A DNA stretch of 64,000 nucleotides from contig NZ_CP135990.1 in assembly GCF_030315915.2 (NCBI RefSeq), positions 1,550,001 through 1,614,000 of the forward strand, in the 5' to 3' direction. Under the pieces are notes generated by a model that saw nothing but the letters and a program-made list of their open reading frames with translations, was not told the origin of the DNA and ran no database searches. Source of the stretch: Providencia zhijiangensis. GTDB lineage: Bacteria > Pseudomonadota > Gammaproteobacteria > Enterobacterales > Enterobacteriaceae. The translations under genes and the position numbers were made by a program. Positions 1 through 9,192 of this stretch are shown one piece after another (within the stretch, counting starts at the first letter, position 1; the number at the start of each line of letters is the position of its first letter).

Positions 1-597
1 TTACTCCCATTCTCACCGAATGGTAAAGCGCAGCATATCAAAGGTTTCTTAAGCCGTTTTGCGAAAACCGCACGTAAAACATCGGACTTTTTAAATCGCG
101 TTGCTAAACTGCAATTACCGATGGTGGGTGTCGACCCTGCATTGGTACTGTGTTATCGCGATGAATACCATGAAATTTTAGGTGAGCAACAATGTCAATT
201 TACGGTAATGCTGGCTCATGAATGGTTAATTTCATTACCGGAACAAACCAAGAATGACGGAACGGATGAGCAGCCTTGGTATCTCTTTGGCCACTGTACC
301 GAATCAACGGCATTACCTAATAGCGCCAACCAATGGGCGACACTGTTTTCCCGTTACGGGCGTAAACTCACAAACGTGAGTGTTGGATGCTGTGGAATGG
401 CAGGAACGTATGGTCATGAAGTCGCTAACCTTGAAAATTCAAAAGGTATTTACAACCTGTCGTGGAAACCTGCGATAGAAAAACTGCCCCTAGAACGTTG
501 CTTAAGTTCGGGATATTCTTGTCGTAGCCAAGTAAAACGAATGGAAAAAACGGCAATCAAACACCCAATTCAAGCCTTACTGGAGATTGTTTCATGA
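1..597 (+). CDS. ydiJ: YdiJ C-terminal part (FAD-linked oxidase / Fe-S oxidoreductase), 5' truncated
   Basis: The reading frame is open from the first base and ends at 597, so only about the last 198 residues of a roughly 1000-residue protein are present. Family knowledge: YdiJ joins an FAD-binding oxidase domain to a C-terminal 4Fe-4S/CCG-type ferredoxin-like oxidoreductase domain and is reported as a D-2-hydroxyglutarate dehydrogenase. The visible part has the Cys-rich CCG-type signature (GCCGMAGTYGHE) and a later Cys pair around SSGYSCRSQ. It overlaps menI by four bases (ATGA), as in the ydiJ-ydiI pair of E. coli, which supports the identification. The internal ATG at 121 is not the true start because the coding frame continues upstream. 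Confidence 0.9.
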   Translation, partial: LLPFSPNGKAQHIKGFLSRFAKTARKTSDFLNRVAKLQLPMVGVDPALVLCYRDEYHEILGEQQCQFTVMLAHEWLISLPEQTKNDGTDEQPWYLFGHCTESTALPNSANQWATLFSRYGRKLTNVSVGCCGMAGTYGHEVANLENSKGIYNLSWKPAIEKLPLERCLSSGYSCRSQVKRMEKTAIKHPIQALLEIVS

Positions 598-1010
598 TTT
601 GGAAGCGTCAATTTAACTTGCAACAAATGGCGGCGATGGCTGAAAGCTGTATGTTAGGCCATATAGGGATTGAAATTACAGGTTTTGGTGATGACTACCT
701 TGAAGGTACCATGCCAGTCGACCATCGCACCAAACAGCCTTTTGGTTTGCTACACGGTGGAGCCTCGGTTGTATTAGCTGAATCCTTAGGCTCAATCGCA
801 GGCTACCTATGCAGTGAAGGTGATCAACGTGTAGTTGGTGTGGAAATTAACGCAAACCATATTCGTGCTGCGCGAGAAGGTGTGGTGAGAGGCGTATGCA
901 AACCGATTCATCTGGGGCGCCGTCAGCAAGTATGGAATATCGAAATTTTTAACGAGAAAAACCAACTGTGTTGCACCTCCCGTTTAACAACTGCCGTATT
1001 GTTTGAATAA
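594..1010 (+). CDS. menI: 1,4-dihydroxy-2-naphthoyl-CoA hydrolase (hotdog thioesterase)
   Basis: 138 residues, against 136 for E. coli YdiI/MenI. The protein is a single hotdog-fold acyl-CoA thioesterase that cleaves DHNA-CoA in menaquinone synthesis. The PaaI-like core is visible: FGLLHGGASVVLAES contains the active-site HGG region and the conserved Glu, followed by VGVEINANHIRAAREG. Its ATG overlaps the ydiJ stop codon (ATGA at 594-597), so the two genes are translationally coupled. An intrinsic terminator follows at 1030-1056. Cytosolic. Confidence is high from length, motif and synteny. Confidence 0.93.
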   Translation: MIWKRQFNLQQMAAMAESCMLGHIGIEITGFGDDYLEGTMPVDHRTKQPFGLLHGGASVVLAESLGSIAGYLCSEGDQRVVGVEINANHIRAAREGVVRGVCKPIHLGRRQQVWNIEIFNEKNQLCCTSRLTTAVLFE

Positions 1011-1029
1011 TCAGCAGTTTGTTTCTTCT

Positions 1030-1056
1030 GATACCCTCAGTTTATTTGAGGGTATC
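1030..1056 (+). terminator. menI terminator
   Basis: Perfect 10-bp stem (GATACCCTCA / TGAGGGTATC) with a 7-base loop just after menI. The T-tract is weak, so termination may be partial. Confidence 0.6.
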
Positions 1057-1283
1057 AATCCTATATTTATCTTTCATATCAATTCTTTATAACTTATCTA
1101 ATTTATTCATTCTCATTCAATGAATGTGGTACTAAACCGAATATCACTTTATTAATTTGTGTTATTTTTATGTACTCAATAATACATAAAAAATATTATC
1201 ATGAATGAGATTTATTTCTTAATTATTAATTGGTTAGATATTTCCATAAACTAAAATCCTGTCAGTAAACCGTTCTCATCGCT

Positions 1284-1308
1284 ATAACCTCTTAAAACAA
1301 ATGGTTGA
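1284..1308. promoter_or_regulatory. Candidate type 2 IscR site upstream of sufA
   Basis: Compared with the type 2 consensus AxxxCCxxAxxxxxxxTAxGGxxxT, the sequence starting ATAACC and containing ATGG at the right spacing matches 6 of 9 fixed positions, including the CC and GG core. Known biology: apo-IscR activates suf in E. coli. Position next to sufA fits; the match is not perfect, so this is a candidate. Confidence 0.4.
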
Positions 1309-1316
1309 AGTCATAT

Positions 1317-1331
1317 GGGTAATCATTACCA
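1317..1331. promoter_or_regulatory. Candidate Fur box upstream of sufA
   Basis: The palindrome GGGTAATCATTACCA matches about 11 of 14 informative positions of the 7-1-7 Fur consensus (TGATAAT-N-ATTATCA). It lies 63 bases upstream of the sufA ATG. Fur repression of suf is established in E. coli; binding here is inferred. Confidence 0.5.
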
Positions 1332-1393
1332 TGTCATATAGAGAAGAAATCGCTGATAACAGGCTGAAAAACCATAAGAAAAGTGAGGTCAAA

Positions 1394-1762
1394 ATGACTG
1401 ATGGTGTAGAAACATTTTCATTGGATGAAAATTCATGGCAGGGCGTCAGCCTAACCCCTAGTGCCGCTAAACAGATCAACAAATTGGTTCTTCAAACACC
1501 CAATAGCAAAGGTCTATCTCTCGGCGTGAAACAGTCGGGATGTGCAGGTTTTGGATACGTCTTCGAGATGATTGAAAACCCAACCGATGACCACTTAGTG
1601 TTTGAACTCGATGGTGCACACTTGTATGTGCCTAAAAAAGCAATGCCATTCATTGATGGCACGGTAGTGGATTATGTCCAAGAAGGGCTTAACCATATTT
1701 TTAAATTTAATAACCCGAAAGCTCAACATGCCTGTGGGTGTGGTGAAAGCTTCGGCGTTTAA
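1394..1762 (+). CDS. sufA: SufA A-type iron-sulfur carrier
   Basis: 122 residues from the ATG at 1394, exactly the E. coli SufA length. The upstream ATG at 1301 would add 31 unconserved residues, and a GTGAGG ribosome site sits just before 1394. The three cluster-binding cysteines are Cys50 (SGCAGFGY), Cys114 and Cys116 (ACGCGESFGV). Family role: A-type carrier that receives Fe-S clusters from SufBC2D and passes them to apo-proteins under iron limitation or oxidative stress. First gene of sufABCDSE, probably controlled by the IscR and Fur sites just upstream. Cytosolic. Confidence 0.96.
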   Translation: MTDGVETFSLDENSWQGVSLTPSAAKQINKLVLQTPNSKGLSLGVKQSGCAGFGYVFEMIENPTDDHLVFELDGAHLYVPKKAMPFIDGTVVDYVQEGLNHIFKFNNPKAQHACGCGESFGV

Positions 1763-1778
1763 CTTGTGAAGCTAGATT

Positions 1779-3278
1779 ATGTCTCAGAGCAATGTAGAAG
1801 TTGGCGAAGATGTTCAAAGCTGGCTTGATGAAAAACGTTATAAAGAAGGCTTTTTTACCCAAGTTGCCACCGATGAAATGGCGAAAGGGCTAAATGAAGA
1901 TGTGGTTCGTGCTATTTCTGCGAAGCGTAATGAACCTGAGTGGATGCTGCAATTTCGTCTTGATGCCTTTAATCACTGGAAAGGCATGGAAGAGCCACAC
2001 TGGCTGAAAGCCCATTATCCAAATTTGGATTACCAAGATTACAGCTATTATTCCGCGCCATCGTGCGGGTCGTGTGATGATGCCTGTGGCTCACAGCCAG
2101 GCGCGACGCAATCAACAGGCGCTGCGGAAGAAGCGAATTACCTGACGAGTGAAGTTGAAGATGCCTTCAATCAGCTTGGCGTGCCTGTCCGTGAAGGCAG
2201 CAAAGTGGCGGTAGATGCAATTTTTGACTCCGTTTCTGTATCGACAACCTACCGTGGCGACTTAGCCAAACACGGGATTATTTTCTGTTCGTTCAGCGAA
2301 GCGATTCAAGAGTACCCTGAACTGGTGCAAAAATATTTAGGTAGCGTCGTTTCTAGCCACGATAACTTTTTTGCTGCACTGAATGCAGCAGTGGCATCGG
2401 ACGGAACCTTTGTTTACATCCCGAAAGGGGTGCGTTGCCCGATGGAGTTATCGACCTATTTCCGTATTAATGCGGCAAAAACAGGGCAATTTGAACGCAC
2501 AATCTTAATTGCGGATGAAGGCAGTTATGTGAGCTACATAGAAGGGTGTTCAGCACCGGTGAGAGATAGCTATCAATTGCACGCTGCGGTTGTGGAAGTG
2601 ATTATCCATAAAGATGCCGAAGTGAAGTACTCGACAGTTCAAAACTGGTTCTCGGGTGGTGATAGCGAAACAGGGGGAATTCTCAATTTCGTGACTAAGC
2701 GTGCCCTGTGCGAAGGGGAAAATTCCAAAATGTCATGGACACAATCCGAAACGGGTTCTGCCATTACGTGGAAATACCCAAGCGTGATTTTAAAAGGGGA
2801 CAATTCGGTTGGGGAGTTTTTCTCTGTCGCACTGACCAATGGTAACCAACAAGCGGATACGGGCACTAAAATGATCCACATCGGCAAAAATACCCGCTCA
2901 ACGATTATCTCGAAAGGGATTTCGGCAGGTAAAAGCCAAAATAGTTATCGTGGGCTCGTCAAAATACTCCCGAGCGCCCATAACGCCCGTAACTTTACCC
3001 AGTGCGATTCCATGCTGATTGGTACCCAATGTGGCGCTCATACCTTCCCGTATGTGGAAGTGAAGAACAATACCGCGCAATTGGAACATGAAGCGACAAC
3101 GTCGCGCATTGGCGAAGACCAGCTGTTTTATTGCTTACAACGTGGGATCAGCGAAGATGATGCTATCTCAATGATTGTTAACGGCTTCTGTAAAGATGTT
3201 TTCTCAGAGTTGCCATTAGAGTTTGCCGTTGAGGCACAAAAATTATTGGCTATCAGCTTAGAACACAGTGTGGGCTGA
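1779..3278 (+). CDS. sufB: SufB, Fe-S scaffold subunit
   Basis: 499 residues (E. coli 495). SufB is the scaffold core of the SufBC2D complex, on which Fe-S clusters are assembled. Visible features: the SufB N-terminal region, a Cys-rich insert ([12 protein letters not shown] near residue 106-116), and the long right-handed beta-helix core, which ends in the shared SufB/SufD C-terminal segment with [21 protein letters not shown]. The Cys in FYCLQRG corresponds to the residue (Cys405 in E. coli) implicated in accepting sulfur from SufE. Starts 16 bases after sufA in the same operon. Confidence 0.97.
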   Translation: MSQSNVEVGEDVQSWLDEKRYKEGFFTQVATDEMAKGLNEDVVRAISAKRNEPEWMLQFRLDAFNHWKGMEEPHWLKAHYPNLDYQDYSYYSAPSCGSCDDACGSQPGATQSTGAAEEANYLTSEVEDAFNQLGVPVREGSKVAVDAIFDSVSVSTTYRGDLAKHGIIFCSFSEAIQEYPELVQKYLGSVVSSHDNFFAALNAAVASDGTFVYIPKGVRCPMELSTYFRINAAKTGQFERTILIADEGSYVSYIEGCSAPVRDSYQLHAAVVEVIIHKDAEVKYSTVQNWFSGGDSETGGILNFVTKRALCEGENSKMSWTQSETGSAITWKYPSVILKGDNSVGEFFSVALTNGNQQADTGTKMIHIGKNTRSTIISKGISAGKSQNSYRGLVKILPSAHNARNFTQCDSMLIGTQCGAHTFPYVEVKNNTAQLEHEATTSRIGEDQLFYCLQRGISEDDAISMIVNGFCKDVFSELPLEFAVEAQKLLAISLEHSVG

Positions 3279-3323
3279 TCCTAACCGAGTTTAGTTGCGC
3301 TTGAGCGCTAAAGGCATGTTGAT

Positions 3324-4070
3324 ATGTTAAGTATTAAAGATTTACATGTAAGTGTAGAAGGTAATGAAATCTTAAAAGGGCTGTCTCTGGAAATTAAACC
3401 GGGGGAAGTTCATGCCATTATGGGACCAAACGGTTCGGGTAAAAGTACCTTGTCCGCCACCCTAGCAGGTCGTGAAGATTACCAAATTGATAGTGGTGAA
3501 GTGACGTTCAATGGCAAGGACTTACTTGAGTTAGATCCTGAAGAACGTGCGGGTGAAGGGATTTTTCTTGCATTCCAATATCCGGTTGAAATTCCGGGTG
3601 TGAGTAACCAATTTTTCCTGCAAACGTCAGTGAATGCGGTGCGTGAATATCGTCAGCAAGAGGCGTTAGACCGTTTTGATTTCCAAGACTTTATCGAAGA
3701 TAAAATCAAATTGTTGGATATGCCACAAGACCTGCTCACCCGTTCAGTTAACGTGGGTTTCTCCGGTGGAGAGAAAAAACGTAATGACATTTTACAGATG
3801 GCGGCGTTAGAACCTAAGTTATGTATTTTAGATGAAACCGATTCTGGTTTAGATATCGATGCGCTAAAAATCGTCTCTAATGGTGTGAATTCACTGCGTA
3901 CTCCTGAGCGTTCATTCATTATCGTGACTCACTATCAGCGCATTTTGGACTATGTAAAACCTGATTTTGTTCACGTCCTGTATCAAGGGAAAATCATCAA
4001 ATCTGGTGATTTCAGTTTAGCGAAAAAACTGGAGGAGCAAGGCTATGGCTGGCTTATTGACCAACAGTGA
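3324..4070 (+). CDS. sufC: SufC ATPase
   Basis: 248 residues, equal to E. coli SufC. ABC-type ATPase of the cytosolic SufBC2D scaffold. Walker A is GPNGSGKS (residues 34-41), the Q-loop lies in LAFQYPVEIPG, the signature is FSGGEKKRNDI, and Walker B/D-loop is LCILDETDSGLD. SufC binds SufB and SufD, and its ATP-driven dimerisation opens the complex for cluster assembly. The 3' end overlaps the sufD start by 26 bases, indicating translational coupling. Confidence 0.97.
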   Translation: MLSIKDLHVSVEGNEILKGLSLEIKPGEVHAIMGPNGSGKSTLSATLAGREDYQIDSGEVTFNGKDLLELDPEERAGEGIFLAFQYPVEIPGVSNQFFLQTSVNAVREYRQQEALDRFDFQDFIEDKIKLLDMPQDLLTRSVNVGFSGGEKKRNDILQMAALEPKLCILDETDSGLDIDALKIVSNGVNSLRTPERSFIIVTHYQRILDYVKPDFVHVLYQGKIIKSGDFSLAKKLEEQGYGWLIDQQ

Positions 4071-5352
4071 AAGAGCAGAAAAACGCGCTGCGGTTGATGC
4101 TTTAAATCAGCAGGCAATGCGCCGTTTTGAAACGCTATATGAGCAAGGATTAGGTGGAAAATCTCAGCACGCTCAAACCCATTGGAGTCTCGCTAAACAC
4201 GTTGGGCTGCCCGCATTTCGTCATGAAGATTGGCACTATACTCCGTTAAATAGCGTGTTAAATACCCAATACCGTTTTAGCTCGCAAGAACAGCAGGCTC
4301 CGCTAAGTGATGCGCTCGCATTAGCTATCGATGCTTATCGTATTGTGCTGGTGGACGGACGCTACAATGCGGAACTCAGTTCGGTCGATACGGGGGAATT
4401 TCAAGTTTCTCTTCTCGATAGCCAAGACTGGCTACCTGATGCGGTGAACAGCGAGATTTTCTTACATTTAACGGAATGCCTAGCCGCTCAACCGCTTATT
4501 ATCCAGTTAGCTGCCAATAAAGTTGCGACTAAGCCACTCTATTTACTGAATATCTCCAGTAGCAGCCATGATCTAGACTCGGTGAACATGAGCCAATATC
4601 GCTACCATTTGACACTGGGAAATAATAGCCAGTCTCAAGTGATTGAACACTTTGTCAGTCTAGATGATAAAGCACATCTGACTGGTGGGCGATTAACGGT
4701 CGAAGTGGGTGATAATGCGCAATTTACCCACTTCAAGTTAATGACAGAAAACTCACAGGCTCAGCATTTCGCTCATAATGACATTGTGGTGGGGCGTGAT
4801 AGCCAAGTGAAAAGTAGCAGCTTTTTATTAGGCTCTGGGCTAACCCGTCATCATACAAGTAGCCGTCTTGACGGTGAAAATACAGAATTTGAGTTAAACA
4901 GCCTGTTGTTGCCGCAAGGTAATGAAATAGCCGATACACGCAGCTATCTTGAGCACAATGCGGGTTATTGTAATAGCCGACAGTTGCATAAAGTGATCGC
5001 CATGGATAGCAGCAAAGCGGTATTCAATGGCATGATCAAAGTTGACCCTAAGGCGCTGAAAACAGACGGTCAAATGACTAACAATACCTTATTGCTGGGT
5101 GAAAAAGCGGAAATCGACACGAAGCCTCAACTGGAGATCTATGCCGATGACGTGAAATGTGGTCATGGGGCAACGGTTGGGCGTATCGATGATGAGCAAC
5201 TTTTTTATCTACGCTCTAGAGGGATTGATAGCCAAGCGGCTAAGCAGATGATCATCAATGCATTTGCTGCTGAGTTAACAGAATCAATTACTATCGATGG
5301 GTTAAAACAGGCTGTGATGGAGAGTATTCATCAACGTTTAGCGGAGGTGTAA
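4045..5352 (+). CDS. sufD: SufD, scaffold partner
   Basis: 435 residues (E. coli 423). SufD is the SufB paralogue that completes the SufBC2D scaffold and is needed for iron acquisition by the complex. The C-terminal beta-helix end carries [25 protein letters not shown], the counterpart of the SufB end but with Leu where SufB has its sulfur-acceptor Cys, as expected for SufD. The start at 4045 lies inside sufC, preceded by GGAGG (in CTGGAGGAGCAAGGC); this long overlap also occurs in E. coli. Operon gene four of six. Confidence 0.96.
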   Translation: MAGLLTNSERAEKRAAVDALNQQAMRRFETLYEQGLGGKSQHAQTHWSLAKHVGLPAFRHEDWHYTPLNSVLNTQYRFSSQEQQAPLSDALALAIDAYRIVLVDGRYNAELSSVDTGEFQVSLLDSQDWLPDAVNSEIFLHLTECLAAQPLIIQLAANKVATKPLYLLNISSSSHDLDSVNMSQYRYHLTLGNNSQSQVIEHFVSLDDKAHLTGGRLTVEVGDNAQFTHFKLMTENSQAQHFAHNDIVVGRDSQVKSSSFLLGSGLTRHHTSSRLDGENTEFELNSLLLPQGNEIADTRSYLEHNAGYCNSRQLHKVIAMDSSKAVFNGMIKVDPKALKTDGQMTNNTLLLGEKAEIDTKPQLEIYADDVKCGHGATVGRIDDEQLFYLRSRGIDSQAAKQMIINAFAAELTESITIDGLKQAVMESIHQRLAEV

Positions 5353-5356
5353 ACCG

Positions 5357-6595
5357 ATGCCATATGACGTTGAATCGGTCAGGCAGGACTTTCCTGCCTT
5401 AGCGCAATCAGTAAATAACCATCCATTGGTCTATTTAGATAGCGCGGCGAGTGCTCAAAAACCTCAGCAAGTTGTGGATACGGAAAGCCAATTTACGTTG
5501 CATCAATATGCGGCAGTGCATCGTGGTGTTCATACGCTAAGCGCGAATGCCACCACGCTGGTGGAAAATGTTCGCCAAAAAGCAGCGGATTTTTTGCACG
5601 CGGCTTCCCCTGAAGAGATAGTGTTTGTTAAAGGGACAACGGAAGGGATCAACCTTGTTGCTAATAGCTTTGGGCGCCAGTTTATCCAGCAAGGCGATAA
5701 TATTATTATCACTGAAATGGAGCACCATGCGAACATCGTTCCTTGGTTTATGTTGGCGCAAGAGCGTGGTTTTGAAGTACGGATCCTGCCTATTCTTGAG
5801 GATGGTACCCTTGATGTCTCTCAGCTCGCACAACTCATAGATGCGCGCACAAAGCTATTCAGTTTTACGCATATTTCTAATGTGCTTGGTACCGTTAACC
5901 CGGTGAAAAAATTGATTTTACAAGCGCGTGAAATTGCAGGCCAGCATGGAAATACACTGACTATCCTCGTGGATGGTGCGCAAGGGGCGATGCATCAGCA
6001 GGTTGATGTGCAAGCGCTGGATTGCGATTTTTATGTCTGTTCAGGTCATAAGCTATATGGACCAACAGGTATTGGGATCCTTTACGGCAAGAAGGCATTA
6101 CTTGAGAAGATGCCACCTTGGGAAGGTGGTGGGGCGATGATCCGCCAAGTCAGCCTGAAAAAAGGGATCACATTTGCTGATGTTCCATGGCGATTTGAAG
6201 CGGGTACCCCGAATATTAGTGGAATGATTGGTTTAGGTGCAGCTTTAGACTATCTCAATGGGTTGGGATTAAGTAAAACTTTTGCGTATGAAAAGCAATT
6301 GATGCAATATGCGACGGATTTGCTTAAGCAAGTGCCTTCCCTTCATTTATATGGTAATGACCAACGTGAAGGTGTGATAGCCTTTAATTTAGGTGAACAT
6401 CATGCCTATGATGTTGGCGCATTTCTGGATAGATATGGGATTGCCATTCGTACTGGGCACCACTGTGCGATGCCATTAATGGAACATTATCAAGTTCCAG
6501 CGATGTGCCGTGCATCTATTGGTGTTTATACGACTAAGCAAGATATCGATGCTTTGTATAATGCGTTATTGCGTATTAAACAATTACTCGGCTAA
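5357..6595 (+). CDS. sufS: SufS cysteine desulfurase
   Basis: 412 residues (E. coli 406). PLP enzyme of the group II cysteine desulfurases that removes sulfur from cysteine and passes it to SufE. The PLP-binding Lys is Lys232 in [11 protein letters not shown]; the catalytic Cys is Cys370 in [13 protein letters not shown], the RTGHHC motif typical of group II. Conserved HRGVH and [10 protein letters not shown] motifs are also present. The gene begins four bases after the sufD stop. Cytosolic, acting as a SufSE pair for the SufBC2D scaffold. Confidence 0.97.
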   Translation: MPYDVESVRQDFPALAQSVNNHPLVYLDSAASAQKPQQVVDTESQFTLHQYAAVHRGVHTLSANATTLVENVRQKAADFLHAASPEEIVFVKGTTEGINLVANSFGRQFIQQGDNIIITEMEHHANIVPWFMLAQERGFEVRILPILEDGTLDVSQLAQLIDARTKLFSFTHISNVLGTVNPVKKLILQAREIAGQHGNTLTILVDGAQGAMHQQVDVQALDCDFYVCSGHKLYGPTGIGILYGKKALLEKMPPWEGGGAMIRQVSLKKGITFADVPWRFEAGTPNISGMIGLGAALDYLNGLGLSKTFAYEKQLMQYATDLLKQVPSLHLYGNDQREGVIAFNLGEHHAYDVGAFLDRYGIAIRTGHHCAMPLMEHYQVPAMCRASIGVYTTKQDIDALYNALLRIKQLLG

Positions 6596-6667
6596 ACACC
6601 GACGATATATCAAAGTAACTGTATTGCAGCACATAAAGATTGTAGCGAATAGATAGAAGGAAATATT

Positions 6668-7084
6668 ATGTCGGCGTTACCCGATGAAGCGAAGCTATTA
6701 CGCAATTTTGCACGTTGCCAAGATTGGGAAGAGCGCTATTTGTATATGATTGAACTGGGCGGGCGTTTACCGGCGTTATCTGAAGCTCAACAGGTGGATG
6801 ATAACTTGATAGCGGGTTGCCAAAGCCAAGTGTGGATTGATATGCAAAAACAACCGGATGGCCATGTTGTTCTTGCTGGAGATAGTGATGCCGCTATTGT
6901 TAAAGGGTTAGTGGCGATTGTGATTATTCTCTTTCAAGGGAAAACACCTGAGCAGATCCTTGCGGTGGATGTAAAACATTTTTTCCAGCAATTGGCGCTT
7001 GAACAGCATCTTACACCTTCTCGAACTCAAGGTTTAAATGGCATGATCAAGTCGATTTTGGCGAGAGCTCACCAACTTCTTTAA
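6668..7084 (+). CDS. sufE: SufE sulfur acceptor
   Basis: 138 residues, same as E. coli SufE. It takes the persulfide from SufS Cys370 onto its own Cys51, seen here in NLIAGCQSQVWI at exactly residue 51, and delivers it to SufB. Preceded by GAAGGAA and 72 bases after sufS, which is the widest gap inside the operon. A good intrinsic terminator follows at 7091-7117 and closes the suf operon. Confidence 0.96.
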   Translation: MSALPDEAKLLRNFARCQDWEERYLYMIELGGRLPALSEAQQVDDNLIAGCQSQVWIDMQKQPDGHVVLAGDSDAAIVKGLVAIVIILFQGKTPEQILAVDVKHFFQQLALEQHLTPSRTQGLNGMIKSILARAHQLL

Positions 7085-7090
7085 GTGTTC

Positions 7091-7117
7091 TGTGGGAAAT
7101 CTTCGGAATTTCCCACA
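7091..7117 (+). terminator. suf operon terminator
   Basis: Perfect 10-bp stem (TGTGGGAAAT / ATTTCCCACA) with a 7-base loop followed by a T-rich tract, immediately after sufE. Confidence 0.85.
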
Positions 7118-7334
7118 CTTTTCTTTTCTTCCTATTATTCTTATCCTAGAAAATATGCCTAAGTAACTTACTGTATTTTATTGTTAAACTAACAATAACG
7201 AGACAAAGTTAGCTCACATTCAAATTATTAGCGGACTAAAATATTTATTAAGTATTAAAGATATTCGAGATAGTTGCTATTATGAGCGATATTGTTTGAA
7301 TTTTGTAATGAATCTTATTTTCCTTGGAGTAGGT

Positions 7335-8390
7335 ATGAAAAGAGTTTTGACGGCGGTAAGTCTGTTTGTCATGAGTGCGGTGCTGGCACCAGCGCAGGCT
7401 AAAGATTATCCATTACCCAATAACAACACACGCCTGATCGGGGAAAATATCACCTATGTGGTGCCTAACGATGGACGTCCACTGGAAGCTATCGCAAGCG
7501 ACTATCAGATTGGTTTGTTGGCGATGTTAGAGGCGAACCCAGGAACAGACCCCTATTTACCTGAAGTGGGTAAGCCACTGATTATTCCTGCTCAAATGTT
7601 ATTACCTTCGACACCGCGTACCGGTATCGTGATTAACTTGGCGGAAATGCGTCTTTATTATTACCCTGAAAACAGCCATAAAGTGGCTGTATATCCGATT
7701 GGAATTGGTCAGCTAGGACGAGATACACCTGAAATGGTGACGTCTATTAGCCAATTGATTAAAGACCCTACATGGACACCAACCACCAATATCCGTAAAC
7801 ATTATGCACAACAGGGGATCACACTCCCGGCGGTGGTACCTGCTGGCCCAGAAAACCCGATGGGGCTGTATGCGTTACGCCTGTCTTATGGTCGTGGCGA
7901 ATACTTGATCCACGGTACTAACGCCAATTTTGGTATTGGGATGCGTGTTAGTTCTGGTTGTATTCGTTTGCGCCCAGATGATATTAAAGCACTGTTTACA
8001 AACGTACCAAAAGGAACACGCGTTCAAGTTATCGATCAGCCAGTTAAATATGCAAAAGAGCCAGATGGTAGCTATTACATTGAAGTGCATCAGCCATTGT
8101 CACGTAAAGACAGTGATGATCCACAGACAATGCCAATCAAGCTCACTGAAGATTTCCAAGCGTTTTTAGCGAGTAATCCGGGAATTGATAAAGCGAAAGT
8201 TCAAGCAGAGTTGTCTAGACGTTCAGGATTGCCAGTGAGGGTGAATGTTGGGGATGATTCAGAACCGATGAAACGCGATTATCAGCAGTTAAAACCCATT
8301 GCGCCATTCACGATTACTCAGCCACAACCTGTATTTGAAGGGGAAGTGAAATCTTCTATTCCAGCGAAATATCAGTCATTTAAAAGCTAA
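7335..8390 (+). CDS. ldtE: L,D-transpeptidase (YnhG/LdtE type)
   Basis: 351 residues from the ATG at 7335 (E. coli LdtE 334). TTGGAG precedes this start; the upstream in-frame codons are unlikely to be used. Order: signal peptide (residues 1-22, ending AQA), a LysM-like segment (about 40-83), then a YkuD catalytic domain with His193 in LIHGTN and catalytic Cys209 in SSGCIRL. The enzyme forms 3-3 cross-links in peptidoglycan in the periplasm; related paralogues attach Lpp. Placed next to lpp as in E. coli. The exact paralogue assignment rests on synteny. Confidence 0.88.
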   Translation: MKRVLTAVSLFVMSAVLAPAQAKDYPLPNNNTRLIGENITYVVPNDGRPLEAIASDYQIGLLAMLEANPGTDPYLPEVGKPLIIPAQMLLPSTPRTGIVINLAEMRLYYYPENSHKVAVYPIGIGQLGRDTPEMVTSISQLIKDPTWTPTTNIRKHYAQQGITLPAVVPAGPENPMGLYALRLSYGRGEYLIHGTNANFGIGMRVSSGCIRLRPDDIKALFTNVPKGTRVQVIDQPVKYAKEPDGSYYIEVHQPLSRKDSDDPQTMPIKLTEDFQAFLASNPGIDKAKVQAELSRRSGLPVRVNVGDDSEPMKRDYQQLKPIAPFTITQPQPVFEGEVKSSIPAKYQSFKS

Positions 8391-8428
8391 TGACTGCCCG
8401 CCTTAAATGAATTTCGAAGTAAAAAATA

Positions 8429-8454
8429 AGGGCCTATAAAATAGGCCCTCAACA
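8429..8454 (-). terminator. lpp terminator
   Basis: Stem GGGCCTAT / ATAGGCCC with a short AA loop; on the minus strand it is followed by TTATTTTTTA. It closely resembles the E. coli lpp terminator and lies between the convergent ldtE and lpp. Confidence 0.85.
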
Positions 8455-8497
8455 ATAATTCAGCGATTAAGCTTTTCTAGATAACATCAAGTCGGAC

Positions 8498-8734
8498 TTA
8501 TTTTTTGTAAGTACGTACTTGGTTGTCCAGACGTTGGTTTGCACGAGCTGCTTCTTCTTGTGCAGTTTGTACATCAGAACGCAGAGACTGAACGTCGTTG
8601 CTCAGTTGGTCAACTTTACCGTTCAGAGTTTGCACGTCTGAAGAGAGCTTTTGCACTTCAGTGCTGTTAGAACAACCCGCCAGTAATGCTGAAGCTAATA
8701 CGATAGAGCCCAGTACAATTTTAGTACGAATCAT
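8498..8734 (-). CDS. lpp: Major outer membrane lipoprotein Lpp (Braun)
   Basis: 78 residues, as in E. coli. Signal peptide with lipobox LLAGC, lipidated Cys21, giving a 58-residue mature form. The rest is a heptad-patterned coiled coil ([22 protein letters not shown]) that trimerises and links the outer membrane to peptidoglycan through the C-terminal Lys78. The C-terminus reads VRTYKK rather than the E. coli RTKYRK order, but the terminal Lys is kept. The ribosome site GAGGGT sits eight bases before the ATG, much as in E. coli. Confidence 0.97.
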   Translation of the reverse strand: MIRTKIVLGSIVLASALLAGCSNSTEVQKLSSDVQTLNGKVDQLSNDVQSLRSDVQTAQEEAARANQRLDNQVRTYKK

Positions 8735-9192
8735 TATTTTACCCTCTAGATTGATTTATCTTGAAAATATAAAAGCAAGTAACCAAAAAATAGACTTAAG
8801 AGCGTTATCTTAAAGCTACCTCTATCCCTTTAAAACAACCTAATGTAAATTAGGGTATGGTACTTACTAAGTCTTATGCTAGTACGTAATTCAAAGTTTT
8901 GCTAGAAATACTTTATATTTAACAGGGTGAAAACGAATAAAAATTTCAATTAAGGGTTATTTAGTTTGAAATTTGAGCGAATGGTTATCGTTTTATGATT
9001 TATTTTGTAAATGTTTTGTAACCAAAATCTGGGTGAATTATATCTTCGTGGATCATAACGTAACTTATTGAAATTATGTTTCGCACGGATTGCTAAATTT
9101 TAGTTATTCCAGATAATAAAAAACCCTACTGCCGTGAAGCAATAGGGTTAATATCACGCTAGGTTATGCAGGACAACTGTTATGCAAGGCAA
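8735..9192. other. lpp-pykF intergenic region
   Basis: 458 bases without a gene. It should hold the lpp promoter (minus strand), and it contains a 6-4-6 palindrome CCTAAT-N4-ATTAGG at 8839-8854 of unknown role, plus the pykF terminator at its right side. No further ORF is convincing. Confidence 0.5.
9119..9150 (-). terminator. pykF terminator
   Basis: On the minus strand a stem AACCCTA / TAGGGTT (with inner pairing) runs into TTTTTTATT, 43 bases after the pykF stop. Confidence 0.8.

Larger units (their letters stand above)
1011..1393. other. menI-sufA intergenic region with suf control sites
   Basis: 383 bases without a gene. It holds the menI terminator, an AT-rich stretch, and candidate IscR and Fur sites close to sufA. 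The open frame that extends sufA upstream to 1301 runs through these candidate sites and is not taken as coding. Confidence 0.6.

Noticed and set aside
1301..1393. N-terminal extension of SufA
   Set aside because: The ATG at 1394 gives the exact E. coli length with a ribosome site; the extension covers the Fur-like site.
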